A stretch of DNA of 64,000 nucleotides, taken from positions 21,530,042 through 21,594,041 of the forward strand of contig ML681971.1 of the NCBI GenBank assembly GCA_007922195.1, given 5' to 3'. Below the pieces are notes generated by a model, which had not been told where the DNA came from, searched no databases, and saw nothing but the letters and a program-made list of their open reading frames with translations. The translations under genes were made by a program, and so were the position numbers. The stretch is from Podocnemis expansa (Eukaryota; Chordata; Testudines; Podocnemididae). Positions 11,254 to 21,224 of this stretch are shown here, one piece after another; the first letter of the stretch is position 1, and each line of letters starts with the position of its first letter.

Positions 11254-11750
11254 CAGAGATCCCCCTAGGGACCCCTTCCCCTCCTCTAGGGAGAACAGAG
11301 AAATGGATCTGCTGGGCCGCAAGATGAATTCCTCATCAGCCCTTCAGCTGCGAGTGGCAAACCACCAGGCCATAACCAGCAGGTACCTGCTGGATGTCTG
11401 GGAGTCACTTGGGAGATTTAGAAATATGCTCCTGCCTGAGGCCCGGGATGACTATGTTGCCTTCCTGGAGGAGGGTAACACAGTCTCACAAGACCTCCTC
11501 CTTTCAGCCCGCGATGCGGTGGACACCGCTGCCCATACCATGACTTCGGCCGTTACTCTCCGCAGGGCAGCTTGGCTTAGGGAAGCTAGAATGCCCCCTA
11601 ACGCACAGCAGGCGGTCTTGGACCTGCCCTTTGAAGGGAATGTCCTGTTCCCCCCTGCAACTCTCTCGGTGCTGGGCACAGCCCGAGATCCATGGGGGGA
11701 GGCCAAATATTTCAGCCTTCTCCTTCCCGGTCCCTCCCCACCGACTTAGC
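11254..11750 (+). pseudogene. DIRS-like gag core remnant
   Basis: An open frame carries the conserved gag core: LQLRVANHQAITSRYLLD near its start, VWESLGRF, then SARDAVDTAAHTMTSAVTLRR, AAWLREARMPP and VLDLPFEGNVLFP. The pattern of LRVANxQAxxxRY, xxDxxxxxMxxAVxLRRxxWL and DLPFxGxxLF is typical of DIRS-family gag proteins, which form the particle used for reverse transcription. The frame joins the Pro-rich head only if the hAT at 10037-11245 is ignored. It ends at a stop at 11748-11750. Sequence beyond keeps no long frame. Confidence 0.6.
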
Positions 11751-14270
11751 TCCCAACTTATTGGGCGGGGCAGCCCCTTGCTCCTTTCTGTTGCATTCGC
11801 GGTGAACAGAAGGTTTTCATTTACCCTCCCAAAGGTGGGGACCCTCTGGCTACCGCTACCCTCTTAACCTAAGGGTGCAAGGGACCTAAGGCGCCACTAC
11901 CCCCCCCATAGGGGGGACAGGTCTGCCAGGAACCTTCCAGACCCTGCCTTCTTAACCCCCCTGGCCTGGTTCCTGCAGCATTGGGGGTTTGGCAACACAA
12001 CATGCCCGTCTGTGGTGCATGTGCTCAACATCCTAGCCACCACCCTTTCCCCTTAAGCAGCAACTTCCCCGACAGAAACCACCCCTCTCCCACTGCAACA
12101 GTTTCCCTTCCTGAATACTTCCCACCGCGTTCCCCACCCTAACCCCCTATCAAGGGATGGAAACGTGTCTCGTCGTAGCCTAGCTTCAGCAGGGCTCTGA
12201 GACGTGCACATCTGAAGTCTCCCCATAATGGGACTGTGCCCGTGGCCATGACACGTGTCCCAGGTAGGACCCCGCATATCCGGGTCAGGGGAAGGGGAAG
12301 GGGACATCCTGGGTCGCACTGCCACCTCCTGCGCTGTGACCTCAACCCCTCCCAACAGAATTGTCCTGCGCAATCAAGGGGACACATCTGTATGGGAATA
12401 CAGCTACCTGGGAAGCTATTATCGGGAAGGTACATATAGAGCAGGTTTTACCCCTCTATGGGCCTTAGGTAGGGCCCATTTTCTCCCTTTTCTTTTCCCA
12501 CCCTCGCATGGTTCCTCATCTCTTCCTCCTGGTGATCTGATGAAACCTAGGGACTCACCTCAGGAACTGTCACTTTGGCCTACCACCTTCAGGATTGCCC
12601 ATGGTACCCGGCCCTGCCAAAGTATGGCCAGGGACACCAAAAATCCCAGGAGCGGAACACCTGTTGTGCCTCATACGTCGGGAAACTGCATAGGGCCTAC
12701 CCCTTTGGGTGCCCTCACGCAGATAGTACCCGCCTCAGTATCTGCTGCCTTCGGGATGGCTGTCTATGTCAGACAGAGGGTCCCTCATTTCCAGGGCACT
12801 TGCATAACCATGCCCTTCGATCTTACCCCTGCCAGGGCACGACTCACAACCCCCCACTTCCGTCCTGCCTCCCTGTGGGACTGCCCACTATACTCTGCCT
12901 AGCCCCTTGGGACTACCACTCTTCCCTCATACGCACTGGTGGGGCCTGGCAGATCTGCGGTCGCCTCTCATCCTCTCAAGGACCCTGTTGACACCACTAC
13001 CATTCCCATGGCGTGATACACAGAGAACCCCCTTTCTATACAATGTATGGCAGTTTCGGGTGGTTCCCCCCCATTCGCCTCTAGCTCCCCTCAGGGAGGG
13101 GATCCCATTGGTTCTCTAATACTGGGGTGCCCTTTAGAGGTGGCAACAACCACTCTAAGGCTCCATTCTTGAGCCTAGAAAGAGTAGCTTTGGGTAGCTT
13201 CCTTCCTGGGTAGCTTTGTTTCCTCAATATCCATGTATTAGAGAATGTCCTCCTTGGCAGCCCTGGCTGGCAAAGTGGTAATGCTATCTTTCGGGTAAGC
13301 GCCATAGGTACTAAGCCTGCGGTTCTTCTTCCGGCTCTCCTCCGATCCCTTTCGGTCACCTAGGGGCTGTCTGGACGACAGTGAGAGCTCTCTTCCATTC
13401 CTCTCCCTTCCGCTCACGCCCTAGTGAGAGCTTCAAGAGGCAAAATCCGGCAAGCCTAGACTGGAGGGGCCCTTCCCTACATTCTAGCACCCTGCGGGCT
13501 CCAGTAGGCCTCCCCGTTAGCATTGCCAGGTTACATTGCAGCCAGTACCTTTTCCGAACCTCTCTCCTGCGAGAGCCAGTCATAGTGCCAAATCGGCTGA
13601 AATCATGCACTTTGTGCTGCCAGGTCATTAATTCACACGCCGCAGGCCTGTCTTTCTTGGCCCGCCCCATGTGCTGCGAGCCGTGTTTCGTGGTCTCAGT
13701 CGACCTCGAGCCATTTCGTGAGTTGATACCCTTACTCCTCTCTTCGCTCAGATGACTTGCGTGGCCGCATGCTCTATAGCGGGCACTGCCATTCTTCTTT
13801 CTTCATGCGCACCTAGCAGGCGCCAAACCAGTCCATGACTATGTGGCTCCTGGAAACCTTCGGTGCTCTATGCCTTTCCCTTTGTGTTCCCGCTGGAGAC
13901 ACGCTATTTGGCTAGCCTCATTTGCTAGCCTTTAACATTTCTCTCTTGCGCATCCATGTGGCATGACTTAGGTTAGACTTGTCGGCCGACTACATTCCAA
14001 ATTGCCCTCTTAGACAGAGCACCCACGCCATCCATTTTAGATTGCACCTCTTCTCCAACCCAGGTGACCTGGCCCGACCTATAGACTATCTGCCTCGGTG
14101 GTTCAGGCCTGCCCTGTTCTGGCGGACCCTCAGCCCTTGCCCCTCCAAGCCGCTAGGCCCGCTTGCTGCTTTCTTCGGCAAGTCTCTTGCTGGAGGGTAC
14201 TGCCCCTTGGGGCTTTTTGCTGTACTGAAGGCGGAAGTACCAACTCCACCCACCATCCGTCAGCATGGCT
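11751..14270 (+). mobile_element. decayed body of the DIRS-like element
   Basis: GC-rich, C-biased sequence with several forward frames of 60-215 codons (the longest at 12255-12902), none of which shows an RT, RNase H or tyrosine recombinase motif that I can defend. I place it in the DIRS-like element because it lies between the gag core and the terminal repeats and shares their base composition. Confidence 0.35.
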
Positions 14271-14278
14271 AGTAGTCA

Positions 14279-14615
14279 CCTAATACTGAATGCATCCGAG
14301 CAGTGCTCGAAGAAGAACGGTGGGTTACCATCAGTATCCGTCCGTCCTTCGAGATGGGCTGCTCGGATCCATTCAGGTCCCTCTCCTCCATCCCCACTTC
14401 TGGAGTTGGCGACTCCAAGGAACTGAAGAGGGGGCAGGAAGGCGGCCGTATATATAGCCACGGGTGGCATGAGGGGCGGTGGCCACCTCCCCTCTTCTGA
14501 CAGGCTGGGACAAGTTTTTCTAACCAATCCAGCGCTCTGGCACAGAGACACCTAATACTGAATGGATCCAAGCAGCCCATCTCGAAGAAGGACGGTTACT
14601 GATGGTAACCCACCG
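14279..14615. repeat. DIRS-like terminal inverted repeat complex
   Basis: The left arm 14318-14376 and the right arm 14558-14615 are inverted copies about 58 bp long with only a few mismatches. A partial direct copy of the right arm (starting CCTAATACTGAATG) sits at 14279-14320. The 180-bp spacer holds a TATA-like tract at 14449-14456. Such split inverted repeats replace LTRs in DIRS elements and supply the promoter and the circle-forming sequence. Confidence 0.65.
14449..14456 (-). promoter_or_regulatory. TATA-like box in the DIRS-like terminal repeat
   Basis: TATATATA lies inside the spacer of the inverted repeat, flanked by GC-rich sequence. The motif is nearly symmetric, so strand is uncertain; minus is chosen because the downstream minus-strand sequence (CAGTTCCTTGGAGTCG) resembles the start region of turtle DIRS-like ends as I recall them. 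Confidence 0.3.
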
Positions 14616-14689
14616 TTTTCTGTGCTACTCCCTTGCTGCCCTTCCCAACCCTTTACTCACTGCTTCTTGCCATTCCTGCTCCAACTGCT

Positions 14690-14895
14690 CCCCCCATGAG
14701 TTAAATAAAATGAATAATCCCCCTGTCTTCATCCTCCTCTGTCTTGGGGCCAGCCCCTTCCCCCATCCTTTGTGCTTGGCCTCCAGCTTGCGAGCTCCTC
14801 AGACTGGGGACCATGCCTGCTGCCACCCACGGTTTGGCACAAACACAATGGAGCCTGTGGGTGCTGCTGCAATACAAATAATGAAAGCAATGGAG
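14690..14895 (+). repeat. SINE 3' end (MIR/CORE-like, reptile type)
   Basis: GCGAGCTCCTCAGACTGGGGACCATG, then GGTTTGGCACAAACACAATGGAGCC and a tail TGCAATACAAATAATGAAAG give the order seen in the common amniote SINE 3' end (gagctcctcagggcaggga, gcacctagcacaatgggg, aatacaaataataa). Confidence 0.6.
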
Positions 14896-14899
14896 GATT

Positions 14900-15459
14900 T
14901 ATAACTGGAACCTTTAGTGAGCTCTGCACTAGCATTCCCCTCACTGCCCCCTAAAAGACCAGTGTACGCTGGGGGGTGCGGGGCCTCAGAGATCTGGCCT
15001 TCATCAGGCTCGTTGCTCCAAGTAAGAGGTCTGCAGCATAGCTAGAAAGATGCTGGTCTTGATACAGCGGTAGCCAGCTAGGGGATAGTGGTTGTTAAAG
15101 TGTCTCACCTCGGGCTGTGTATATGAGGCAAGCACATGGGAGGAGATCTGGGTAGTAAAGATAAGAAAGACCCACCACCCTTAGGTAAACACATAGGACT
15201 GAACATGAAAAGAAGATGGATCAGTACTGGCAGCATTGTATCAAAGAGAAGATGAGTCCACTGTGTGCAGTAGCAATAAAAACATATATAGCTCAGGCCC
15301 CAAAAGCCACGTCTGTACATAGGGTCCCCAAAATGCAGTCTACAAGGTATAAAAGATCAGCTACCAGTCAAAAGAAAGTTGAGGAAGGACTCTGGTGAAT
15401 AAAAAACCCTTTGATGCTTTAGTCAGGGAGCTCCAGTTGGAGATCCCTGTTTGTTAATG
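14900..15459. other. non-coding stretch, nothing recognised
   Basis: No coding exon, RNA gene or clear transposon end was found in this interval between the SINE end and the next DNA-element-like repeat. Confidence 0.2.
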
Positions 15460-15464
15460 GAAAT

Positions 15465-15645
15465 TTGGGCCCAATTTTCAAAGGTATTGGATGCCTAAAA
15501 ATACAGGTGCAATTTACAGAACTTCCTGACTTTTACTGAGTTTCAGTGGGAGTTAGGCACCCAACTGGTCCAGTTTCATAAGTCCCACCATTCTATCTGC
15601 ATTTTTAGATGCCCACACAGCTTTAAAAATCTGGCCCTTGGTTTA
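15465..15645. repeat. old palindromic DNA element
   Basis: The segment opens GGGCCCAATTTTCAAAGG and closes CTTTAAAAATCTGGCCC, an inverted pair. Internal words TTGGATGCCTAA and GAGTTAGGCACCCAAC are also roughly inverted. Repeats of this type (TTTTCAAA, TTAGGCACC, GGGCC) are abundant in turtles. It is non-coding and diverged. Confidence 0.5.
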
Positions 15646-15649
15646 ATAT

Positions 15650-16320
15650 CTTTAGTCCTAAGGTTCTGGAGTCCACAGTGTCTTGCTTCATGGAACTCTT
15701 TGCCCTAAAGTACTTTTCCTGGGGGAGTCACTGTGCTTCTTGCAGTTTAGCTACCTCTGGGCCACAGAGTTAATCTATGAACACTATGTTGCATTCTAAG
15801 GAAAGAGCAGTGACAATTTTGATCAGGATATCAGCACCAACTCATCATCTATTAAAACACACTGCAGCCTCTTAACATCCACCAGACAAGATCAAAGTTG
15901 TTCAGGACTCAGATGAAAGAGTTGCACATGTGAAAGTGCTGTGAACTGATGGTTATCTATTGTGGCTGAGTAAAGGGCAGAGTCAACCCTACTGGGCTTC
16001 AGAGGGCAGCCCCAAACTACATAAGCCTGTCAAACCTGATGCTGACCCTGCTCAGTCAGCCATTTAGTTGCAAAGCTCCCCTGCTTCATCTGAAAGTGTC
16101 AGGTTTCATTTCTAGACAACTCAGTGGGGCGGAGTTTTCCTCTCCACTTTAATGCTGCACTACCACACCCCAGCCTTTCCTGTTTCTTCCCCTTTTGCTG
16201 CTGGGCATCAGAACAAGCTGGGAGTTGTCTAAGAGCTGCTTTCTTTGAAAATCCACAGCCAATCTCTTTTAGGAGGTAGGGAGGCCCAATCACAGGCTAC
16301 ACAAGTATTTCCCTTCCATT
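15650..16320. other. non-coding stretch, nothing recognised
   Basis: No coding exon, RNA gene or clear transposon end was found. It ends at an A-rich run next to the Penelope insertion. Confidence 0.2.
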
Positions 16321-16324
16321 GTTC

Positions 16325-16665
16325 TCAAAAAAAAAAAAAAAATCAATCCTGTGGCAGTTTTAAAGACTAACAAATTTATTTATTGCATGAACTTTCTTGG
16401 GAGAAAATCTCTATATGCTGTTCCCTAGTATGTGACTCTAAACGATTGCATTGATTTGCTGTCACGGTCTGACCTGATCCTATGACTTACACTTTCCTGC
16501 AGTTATTTCTCCCATTATGTAAGTTCCCCTTCTTCAATTGTCTGACAAAGTAGGATTTTATCCCACAAAAGCTCATGCAATAAATAATTTGTTAGTCTTT
16601 AGAAGTGCCACAGGACTCCTTAATTGTTGTGCTGAACTAGACTAACATGGCAACCTGTTGGGAAA
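16325..16665. mobile_element. Penelope 3' region, inverted pair
   Basis: After an A run (16328-16342) comes a minus-oriented 3' unit (CTGTGGCAGTTTTAAAGACT, ATTTATTTATTGCATGAACTTTC, GGGAGAAAATC). It is followed by a plus-oriented 3' region that starts with 3'UTR-like sequence (GATTTGCTGTCACGGTCTGACC), passes through TCTGACAAAGTAGGATTTTATCCC and ends with ACTAGACTAACATGGC at 16651. So the insertion is one 3' region with an inverted partial copy on its left. Target duplications are not clear. Confidence 0.7.
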
Positions 16666-16864
16666 TTGCTCACACTGGAGCAGTAAATGTTAAAACCTCA
16701 AAAGTAAAGCAGAAAAAGTCTCAGCGCCTAGCTACAGTAGCTGTGCGAATAGCGGCATCAGGATAGAATTTAGATGAGGACTAACTGCAGTGCCACCTCT
16801 CCCTGCTCAGAGCCTGGCTAGGCAAAATGCCATTGGTTGCCAAGAGATATCTTAGCACTAGTTC

Positions 16865-17621
16865 CAGGGGTTAAAGTATAAGTTGGGGGACCCCAGAACC
16901 CTCATAAATTGGCAGGCCTCCCCATGCCAGCGTGGGCCCCCCCCCGCACCTCAGCTACTGCCCCCCAAATGCCTGCCCCCCAGCTACTGCCCCAACACCT
17001 TCCCCCAACCCCAGCTTCTGCTCCCAAAACAGCTGCCCCTATCAGACCCCTTTCCCAATGTCCTTTTTAGCCCCAATCCCCATTCCAGCCCTCCTAACCC
17101 CCCAGCCCACCATCCCAACCCCTTCTCACACACCCTCCCTGCTTACATACTTTTTCTTGCTAGCTGCCCGACTACCCCAATCCCCCCAGCCCCCTTACCT
17201 GACTGAAGAGCTGGCAGGGGGGCAGGAGGCTGCGGCGCTGGCTGGCCGGCCAGCCAGCCGGCAAAAAGGAGCCCAGGCTGGGGCCTGGCCACACACACAG
17301 CCAGGCCCCGTCCAGAAGGGGCAGATCCACAGAGGTTCTGGGGAAGGAAGGGAGGGGTGGCCAGGCTGGCCCCAGCCCACAGCCCCTCCCTTCCTCCGGC
17401 CTTGAGGGGACACGGCAAAACAGTGGTTCTGGTGTGCCCTTCTATTTTTAGGGGGCCCTGGAACTCAGCGTTCCAGCACATCCTTCTATTGGGGAGGGGG
17501 GTGGAACGCAATGTTCTGGTGAATTCCCCTATTTTGGGGAGGTCCTGGAATGCTGGATCCCTAAAAACAGTGGTCCCTGGAATGGCGTTCAGGGGCGTTC
17601 CCCCTTACTTTTAACACCTGA
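16865..17621. mobile_element. GC-rich hAT-type element
   Basis: The left end CAGGGGTTAAAGTATAAG and the right end read in reverse (CAGGTGTTAAAAGTAAGG) are terminal inverted repeats. The flanks ACTAGTTC (16857-16864) and GCTAGTTC (17622-17629) match at 7 of 8 positions. The interior is C-rich on the left (16930-17210, with CCCAGCTACTGCCCC-type tandem units) and holds degenerate repeats of about 60 bp built on GGAAC/GTTCC at 17426-17600. Open frames here are compositional. No transposase is visible. Confidence 0.7.
17426..17600. repeat. degenerate tandem repeat inside the hAT
   Basis: Units of about 50-60 bp share GTTCTGGTG, CTATTTTGGGGAGG and CTGGAATG words with alternating GGAAC and GTTCC cores. 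About three units can be discerned. They lie wholly inside the hAT-type element. Confidence 0.5.
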
Positions 17622-17879
17622 GCTAGTTCTTCCACAATTGCTACCTTCATGAAGCTGCACTTGTGTTTGTGCAGTGGTGGAAAATGTAAGGGAAAAAGCT
17701 AGGCCAGACAAGCCCAGTGGTGTCCAGTCCTCGGTTGCAGATTCCATCTGACCTTCTTGCAAATGCATCACTTCTCTTATATAAATAAAATGTCTTTACT
17801 TCACAGGCACATATCGTACTTTATTGCCTGCTGCTCCACTTCGCTGAACTCAGTGTTATGTTCACACCAGTCATTCGGT

Positions 17880-18209
17880 TAACTGAACCTGCTCATCTAC
17901 CAATGTGATATATGCCAACAATGCCCCTCTGCTATATACAGTGACCAAACCAGAATGTCTCTATGCAAAAGAATAAATGGATGCAAAGCAGACATCAAAT
18001 TTGGTAACATTGAAAAACCAGTAAGAAAACTTTTCAATCTACCTGGACACTTAAAAAAAAAAAAAAAGAGTTGGTTACAGTATTTCAGGGGGGAGAAAAA
18101 ACAAAAAAACCACCTTCAAGCACAGATTAGAATATGAAACTGCAGATTTGGAATCTATATGCAAACTAGATACCTTCACCCTGCGTTTGTATAGAACTCT
18201 TGAGTGACT
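17880..18209 (+). pseudogene. Penelope GIY-YIG endonuclease C-terminal remnant
   Basis: The frame reads words of the endonuclease C-terminus: TRMSLCKRINGCKADIKFGN, then IEKPVRKLFNLPGH, and after an A-run frame disruption (about 18053-18067) FKHRLEYETADLESICKLDT. In Neptune-type elements the series LRxRINxHRxDIKxG, KPVxxHFNLPGH and RxxxE ends the protein. An upstream word ACCTGCTCATCTACCAATGTGAT corresponds to the CSSTNV block, with a deletion after it. It ends near a TGA at about 18203. The same element's 3'UTR continues after an interrupting insertion (18221-18437). Confidence 0.8.
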
Positions 18210-18448
18210 GGGTCACTACACATTTCAAAGGGGTATCCCTGTTAGTTCAGTTCAGCAAAACAAACAAGGAGTCTTGAGGCACTTTTAAAGACTAACAAAT
18301 TTATTTATTGCATGAGATTTTGTGGGAGAAAATCCTACTTTTGTCAGACACTTTGATGAAGTGGGATTTTCTCCCATGAAATCTCATACAATAAGTAAAT
18401 TTGTTAGTCTTTAAAAGTGCCACAGGACTCCTTGTTTGGGTCACTACA
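18210..18448. mobile_element. Penelope-derived hairpin insertion with perfect 11-bp target duplication
   Basis: GGGTCACTACA occurs at 18210-18220 and again at 18438-18448, flanking a 217-bp insert. The insert is a minus-oriented Penelope 3' unit (with the full terminus) followed directly by a plus-oriented 3' unit that is cut at CTCCTTGTTT. The two arms pair over about 80 bp (AAACAAGGAGTC to AAATCCTAC against its complement). It sits inside the older Penelope 3'UTR, so it is a later event. Confidence 0.85.
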
Positions 18449-18765
18449 AAAGGCGATCATCCTTCTCAACTCTCAGTCACAGCTCTTGCTTTCCCCCTTA
18501 CATGTTGTTATTGTTCCACACTGTTTGAATCGAAACAACTTGCTTGGTTTGCAGAAGAGATCTGAACTGATCTCATGACTTACTCTTCTCTGCCTATTTA
18601 TATCCCCTTCCATACTGTAGTGTTCCATTTCATGCATCTTATGAAGTGGGATTTTACCAATGAAAGTTCATGTGATTGATAAATATTAGTTTTTAAAAGA
18701 GCCAGGGGCATCCTTTGTTTTAGTTTTGCTGGACAAGACTAACAGGGCTACCCCTCAGCAATTTG
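18449..18765 (+). mobile_element. Penelope 3'UTR and 3' terminus
   Basis: This is the continuation of the element whose endonuclease remnant is at 17880-18209. It holds about 190 nt of 3'UTR (AGATCTGAACTGATCTCATG, CTGCCTATTTATATCC), then TTATGAAGTGGGATTTT, ATGAAAGTTCATGTG, the word TTAGTTTTTAAAAGAGCC and the terminal GACAAGACTAACAGGGCTACCCCTC. This order links the short dispersed repeat of the window to the 3' end of a GIY-YIG-encoding Penelope. Confidence 0.8.
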
Positions 18766-19489
18766 TCAAAATCCTCCTGTACCTATTCTTCCTGGCTCCA
18801 AGATCTGTGCTCATTTGCAGTAGTGGAGAACAGATTGTGAGGCTGCACCTTAAATGGATTAGCTCTGAAAGACTGGCTCTTTCCATTTACTATATTATTT
18901 GGAGAGGGGGAGAGAGATGAGCACAGGACATTCCCAACCTGCTCCTCCACACCCTGTGTAGTCTCCTAAGTGATCCCCTTCATGGTATCCTGTTTTATTA
19001 ATACAGAACTGAACAGCAATCCAAACTAGAGTTCATATGTATGGCTGTTCCTAGGATTGCTTAGCTCACAGCTTATGTATACACCCTCTTTTCTGATCAC
19101 ACCAGAAATTTCTGTGCTACTTCAATCTCTACATCTTTCCCCTCTGCTCATAGAATTGTAGCTTTGCACATCTATATGCAGAAATGAGCCACAAGGTGAT
19201 GCTTCCTGAACTACGATATAAGATTTTATCCAATGTGCTAATTTAAAAGGAATGTAATCTAAAACATGGGGCATGCTTTGCTGGTGAACATTGTTCTTGT
19301 TTTTCTGCACTTCTGGACAGTCATGACACAAATAAGAACATATAAAAAGAGATCCAGAAAAGACAAAATGAGAGCGAATCTGCCACCATCTCATGGAGTT
19401 ATTGATGGTGTTGGGTTTAGCTTTTCAAGCTCCAACGTTAATTTTCTCCCAATGAAAAAGCCTATGGAAGTAAAAGGCTACCATGTTAC
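18766..19489. other. non-coding stretch, nothing recognised
   Basis: No coding exon, RNA gene or transposon terminus was found. Short open frames show no family motif. Confidence 0.2.
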
Positions 19490-19612
19490 ATTTTCCAAAG
19501 GTGGTAGCTGTGTTAGTCTGGTTCAGAAAAACAAAAAAGGAGTCTTGTGGCACTTTTAAAGAAAAGAAATCTGTTGATCTTTAAAAGTGCTACAAATCTC
19601 CTTTTATGTTAC
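19483..19612. mobile_element. short Penelope hairpin insertion
   Basis: ATGTTAC at 19483-19489 and 19606-19612 flanks a 116-bp insert. The insert is a minus-oriented Penelope terminus (AAAGGTGGTAGCTGTGTTAG, GTCTTGTGGCACTTTTAAAG) joined to a short plus-oriented piece (ATCTTTAAAAGTGCTACAAA). Both arms share the AAAGTGCCAC block. Confidence 0.65.
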
Positions 19613-19724
19613 GCTTGTTACTGTTACAAACCTTAGATTTATAAAATAAATGCAGTGCAATATTGATTGTATGTAACTTGCAGGTAGCACTTTCTAGCTC
19701 AGGAGTGGTGTCTCTGTCTCCCTG

Positions 19725-19830
19725 TTAAAAATAAGCAAACTGAAGCATGGAGATGGGAAGTGACTGCCCAACGTCACACAGTTCTCCAGAGTCCCAGTCA
19801 TGTCCTGGCCATTTGACCACATTATCTTAC
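19725..19830 (-). repeat. MIR-type SINE fragment (antisense)
   Basis: The words AAACTGAAGCATGGAGATGGGAAG, TGACTGCCCAACGTCACAC and CCAGTCATGTCCTGGCC are the reverse complement of the MIR core (tgtgac-ttgggcaagtca, cctcagttt). It is diverged. Confidence 0.55.
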
Positions 19831-20773
19831 AGTAATGCAAAGAACTTCCCACAGAATTATAACAGCTTATTGTGGCCATGAATATATACTTCCCCCACCT
19901 AACACACTTTACAAGTGATGGTAGGGATCATGCCACTTACTATTCAAATACATCCTGCTCTGGGGAGGGATGAAGCAATGGGTTAACAAAGCATTGTAAA
20001 GCTACCCACCCAGTTGAGAAAGGAAACGAAATATGCAACATCCAGCTAAAACTACAGGGGGACTGATGTCTAAGCAAGAACTTTGCTAAAAATGGATTTT
20101 CCTTTGAGGTTTCCCATCTTAGACCTGTTCCACCTAGCCTACCCTATTCAGTGGCTGTAGCAGCTGCCTGACATTTTTTGCCTGTCAATGTTTCTTTACT
20201 CTTACAGTGCTTCTTGAAAGCTCTGTATAGGCATGAGTTGTCACTAATTGCCAGTTTGAGCAGCACATTAGGTGTTTGACTTCTTTAGGCGATTGCATTG
20301 CGCAGTCTGCATAGATTAGGATACTAGAGTATGGACTATAGATAAAGAAACAGATACATGAACTTGAAAGGCAATACAAACAAATGAAAGCGCCGTTTTT
20401 AGCTCTTCCAGGGAAGCAATTCAGACAGCAGTGGCTGCTAAAGCAGGCAGCATTGATGGGTCTACAGAAAGGAGGAGGCTACACAGAAATTGCTACTCTT
20501 AGGAGGTGCCTCCAGCCCAGAGCGCTAAAACAAGAGGTACAGGCCCTGTTGTTAAAGAAGCATGCAACCACCATTGCACCATCCAAAAAGGGGACTTTAA
20601 GGGGGGCACTGCCTCCCAGGGCAGGGGGGGTCCTCATTTTAACAGCCCCTGAGTATGCCTGTTAGCCGTGGAGTCAAATGCACAGGGGTACGTTCGCGGT
20701 GATTCTCCCGCGGTGCAGGCTCAGAGCCCGCACTGACAGCTGGCCCAGCCATCACACTGGGGCAGGGGGGCCA
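19831..20773. other. non-coding stretch
   Basis: A forward frame of 93 codons at 20384-20665 has no family motif and is not supported as a gene. GC content rises towards the CpG island from about 20580. Confidence 0.25.
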
Positions 20774-21122
20774 CAATGTTCCCTCTAATTTTTCAAAAGC
20801 TGTATGCACAAAATATTTCTTTCATGCAAATTTTCAGAACCAATGTCCAAATTTGTGCATGCTCCGGTGAGTCTGGGCCAACTTGTGGGTGCAACAAAGC
20901 AAGTGTGTATGATGCAACTAATATCTACATTTTTGATATGGTGATAGATAGGATTTTTATAAATTACAAAACCTTATTTGAAAGGTGTTACTTGAAGCCG
21001 CCCTCTGAAACTAGCATAAAAATAGTAGCACTGTTGAATTCTTCCGGTGCTCGCTTTATTTTGGTGTGTGCACGGGTTTCCCAGCCAGGCTCCAGGGCAG
21101 GCGCACAGTTTAGAGGGAACTC
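20774..21122. mobile_element. non-autonomous DNA element next to the CpG island
   Basis: The left end CAATGTTCCCTCTAATTTTT and the right end, reversed, AGTTCCCTCTAAACTGTGC form terminal inverted repeats. The interior has GTGCATGCTCCGGTG and GCACAGTTTAGA words seen in the same family in turtles. It is 349 bp with no frame. A clear target duplication was not found. The element abuts the promoter CpG island. Confidence 0.6.
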
Positions 21123-21224
21123 GGGCGGGGAGGGGGGGGATAATTCCCAGCTGAAGGAGCCGGACGGGTGCAGCCTGGCCGGGGTCAGGCCGGGGACCAG
21201 GGTCGGGGAGGCTCCGGCGGCTCC

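Larger units (their letters stand above)
9065..14625 (+). mobile_element. decayed DIRS-like retrotransposon
   Basis: The region is GC-rich, unlike its AT-rich flanks. It has a Pro/Ser/Thr-rich gag-like head (9065-10028), a conserved gag core (11254-11650), long decayed sequence with short broken frames (11750-14270), and a terminal complex of inverted and direct copies at 14279-14615. Inverted terminal repeats in place of LTRs are the hallmark of DIRS elements. The words CTCGAAGAAG and CTTCGAGATGGGCTGCTC resemble the ends of DIRS-like elements of turtles (recalled, not searched). I could not place an RT, RNase H or tyrosine recombinase domain with confidence. A hAT at 10037-11245 interrupts the gag part. 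Confidence 0.6.

Noticed and set aside
12255..12902. Forward frame of 215 codons in the DIRS-like body, considered as RT or recombinase
   Set aside because: No RT catalytic or tyrosine-recombinase residues could be identified, so it is left as decayed element sequence.
16922..17405. Forward Pro-rich frames of 107 and 157 codons
   Set aside because: They lie within the C-rich tandem part of a hAT-type element and are compositional.
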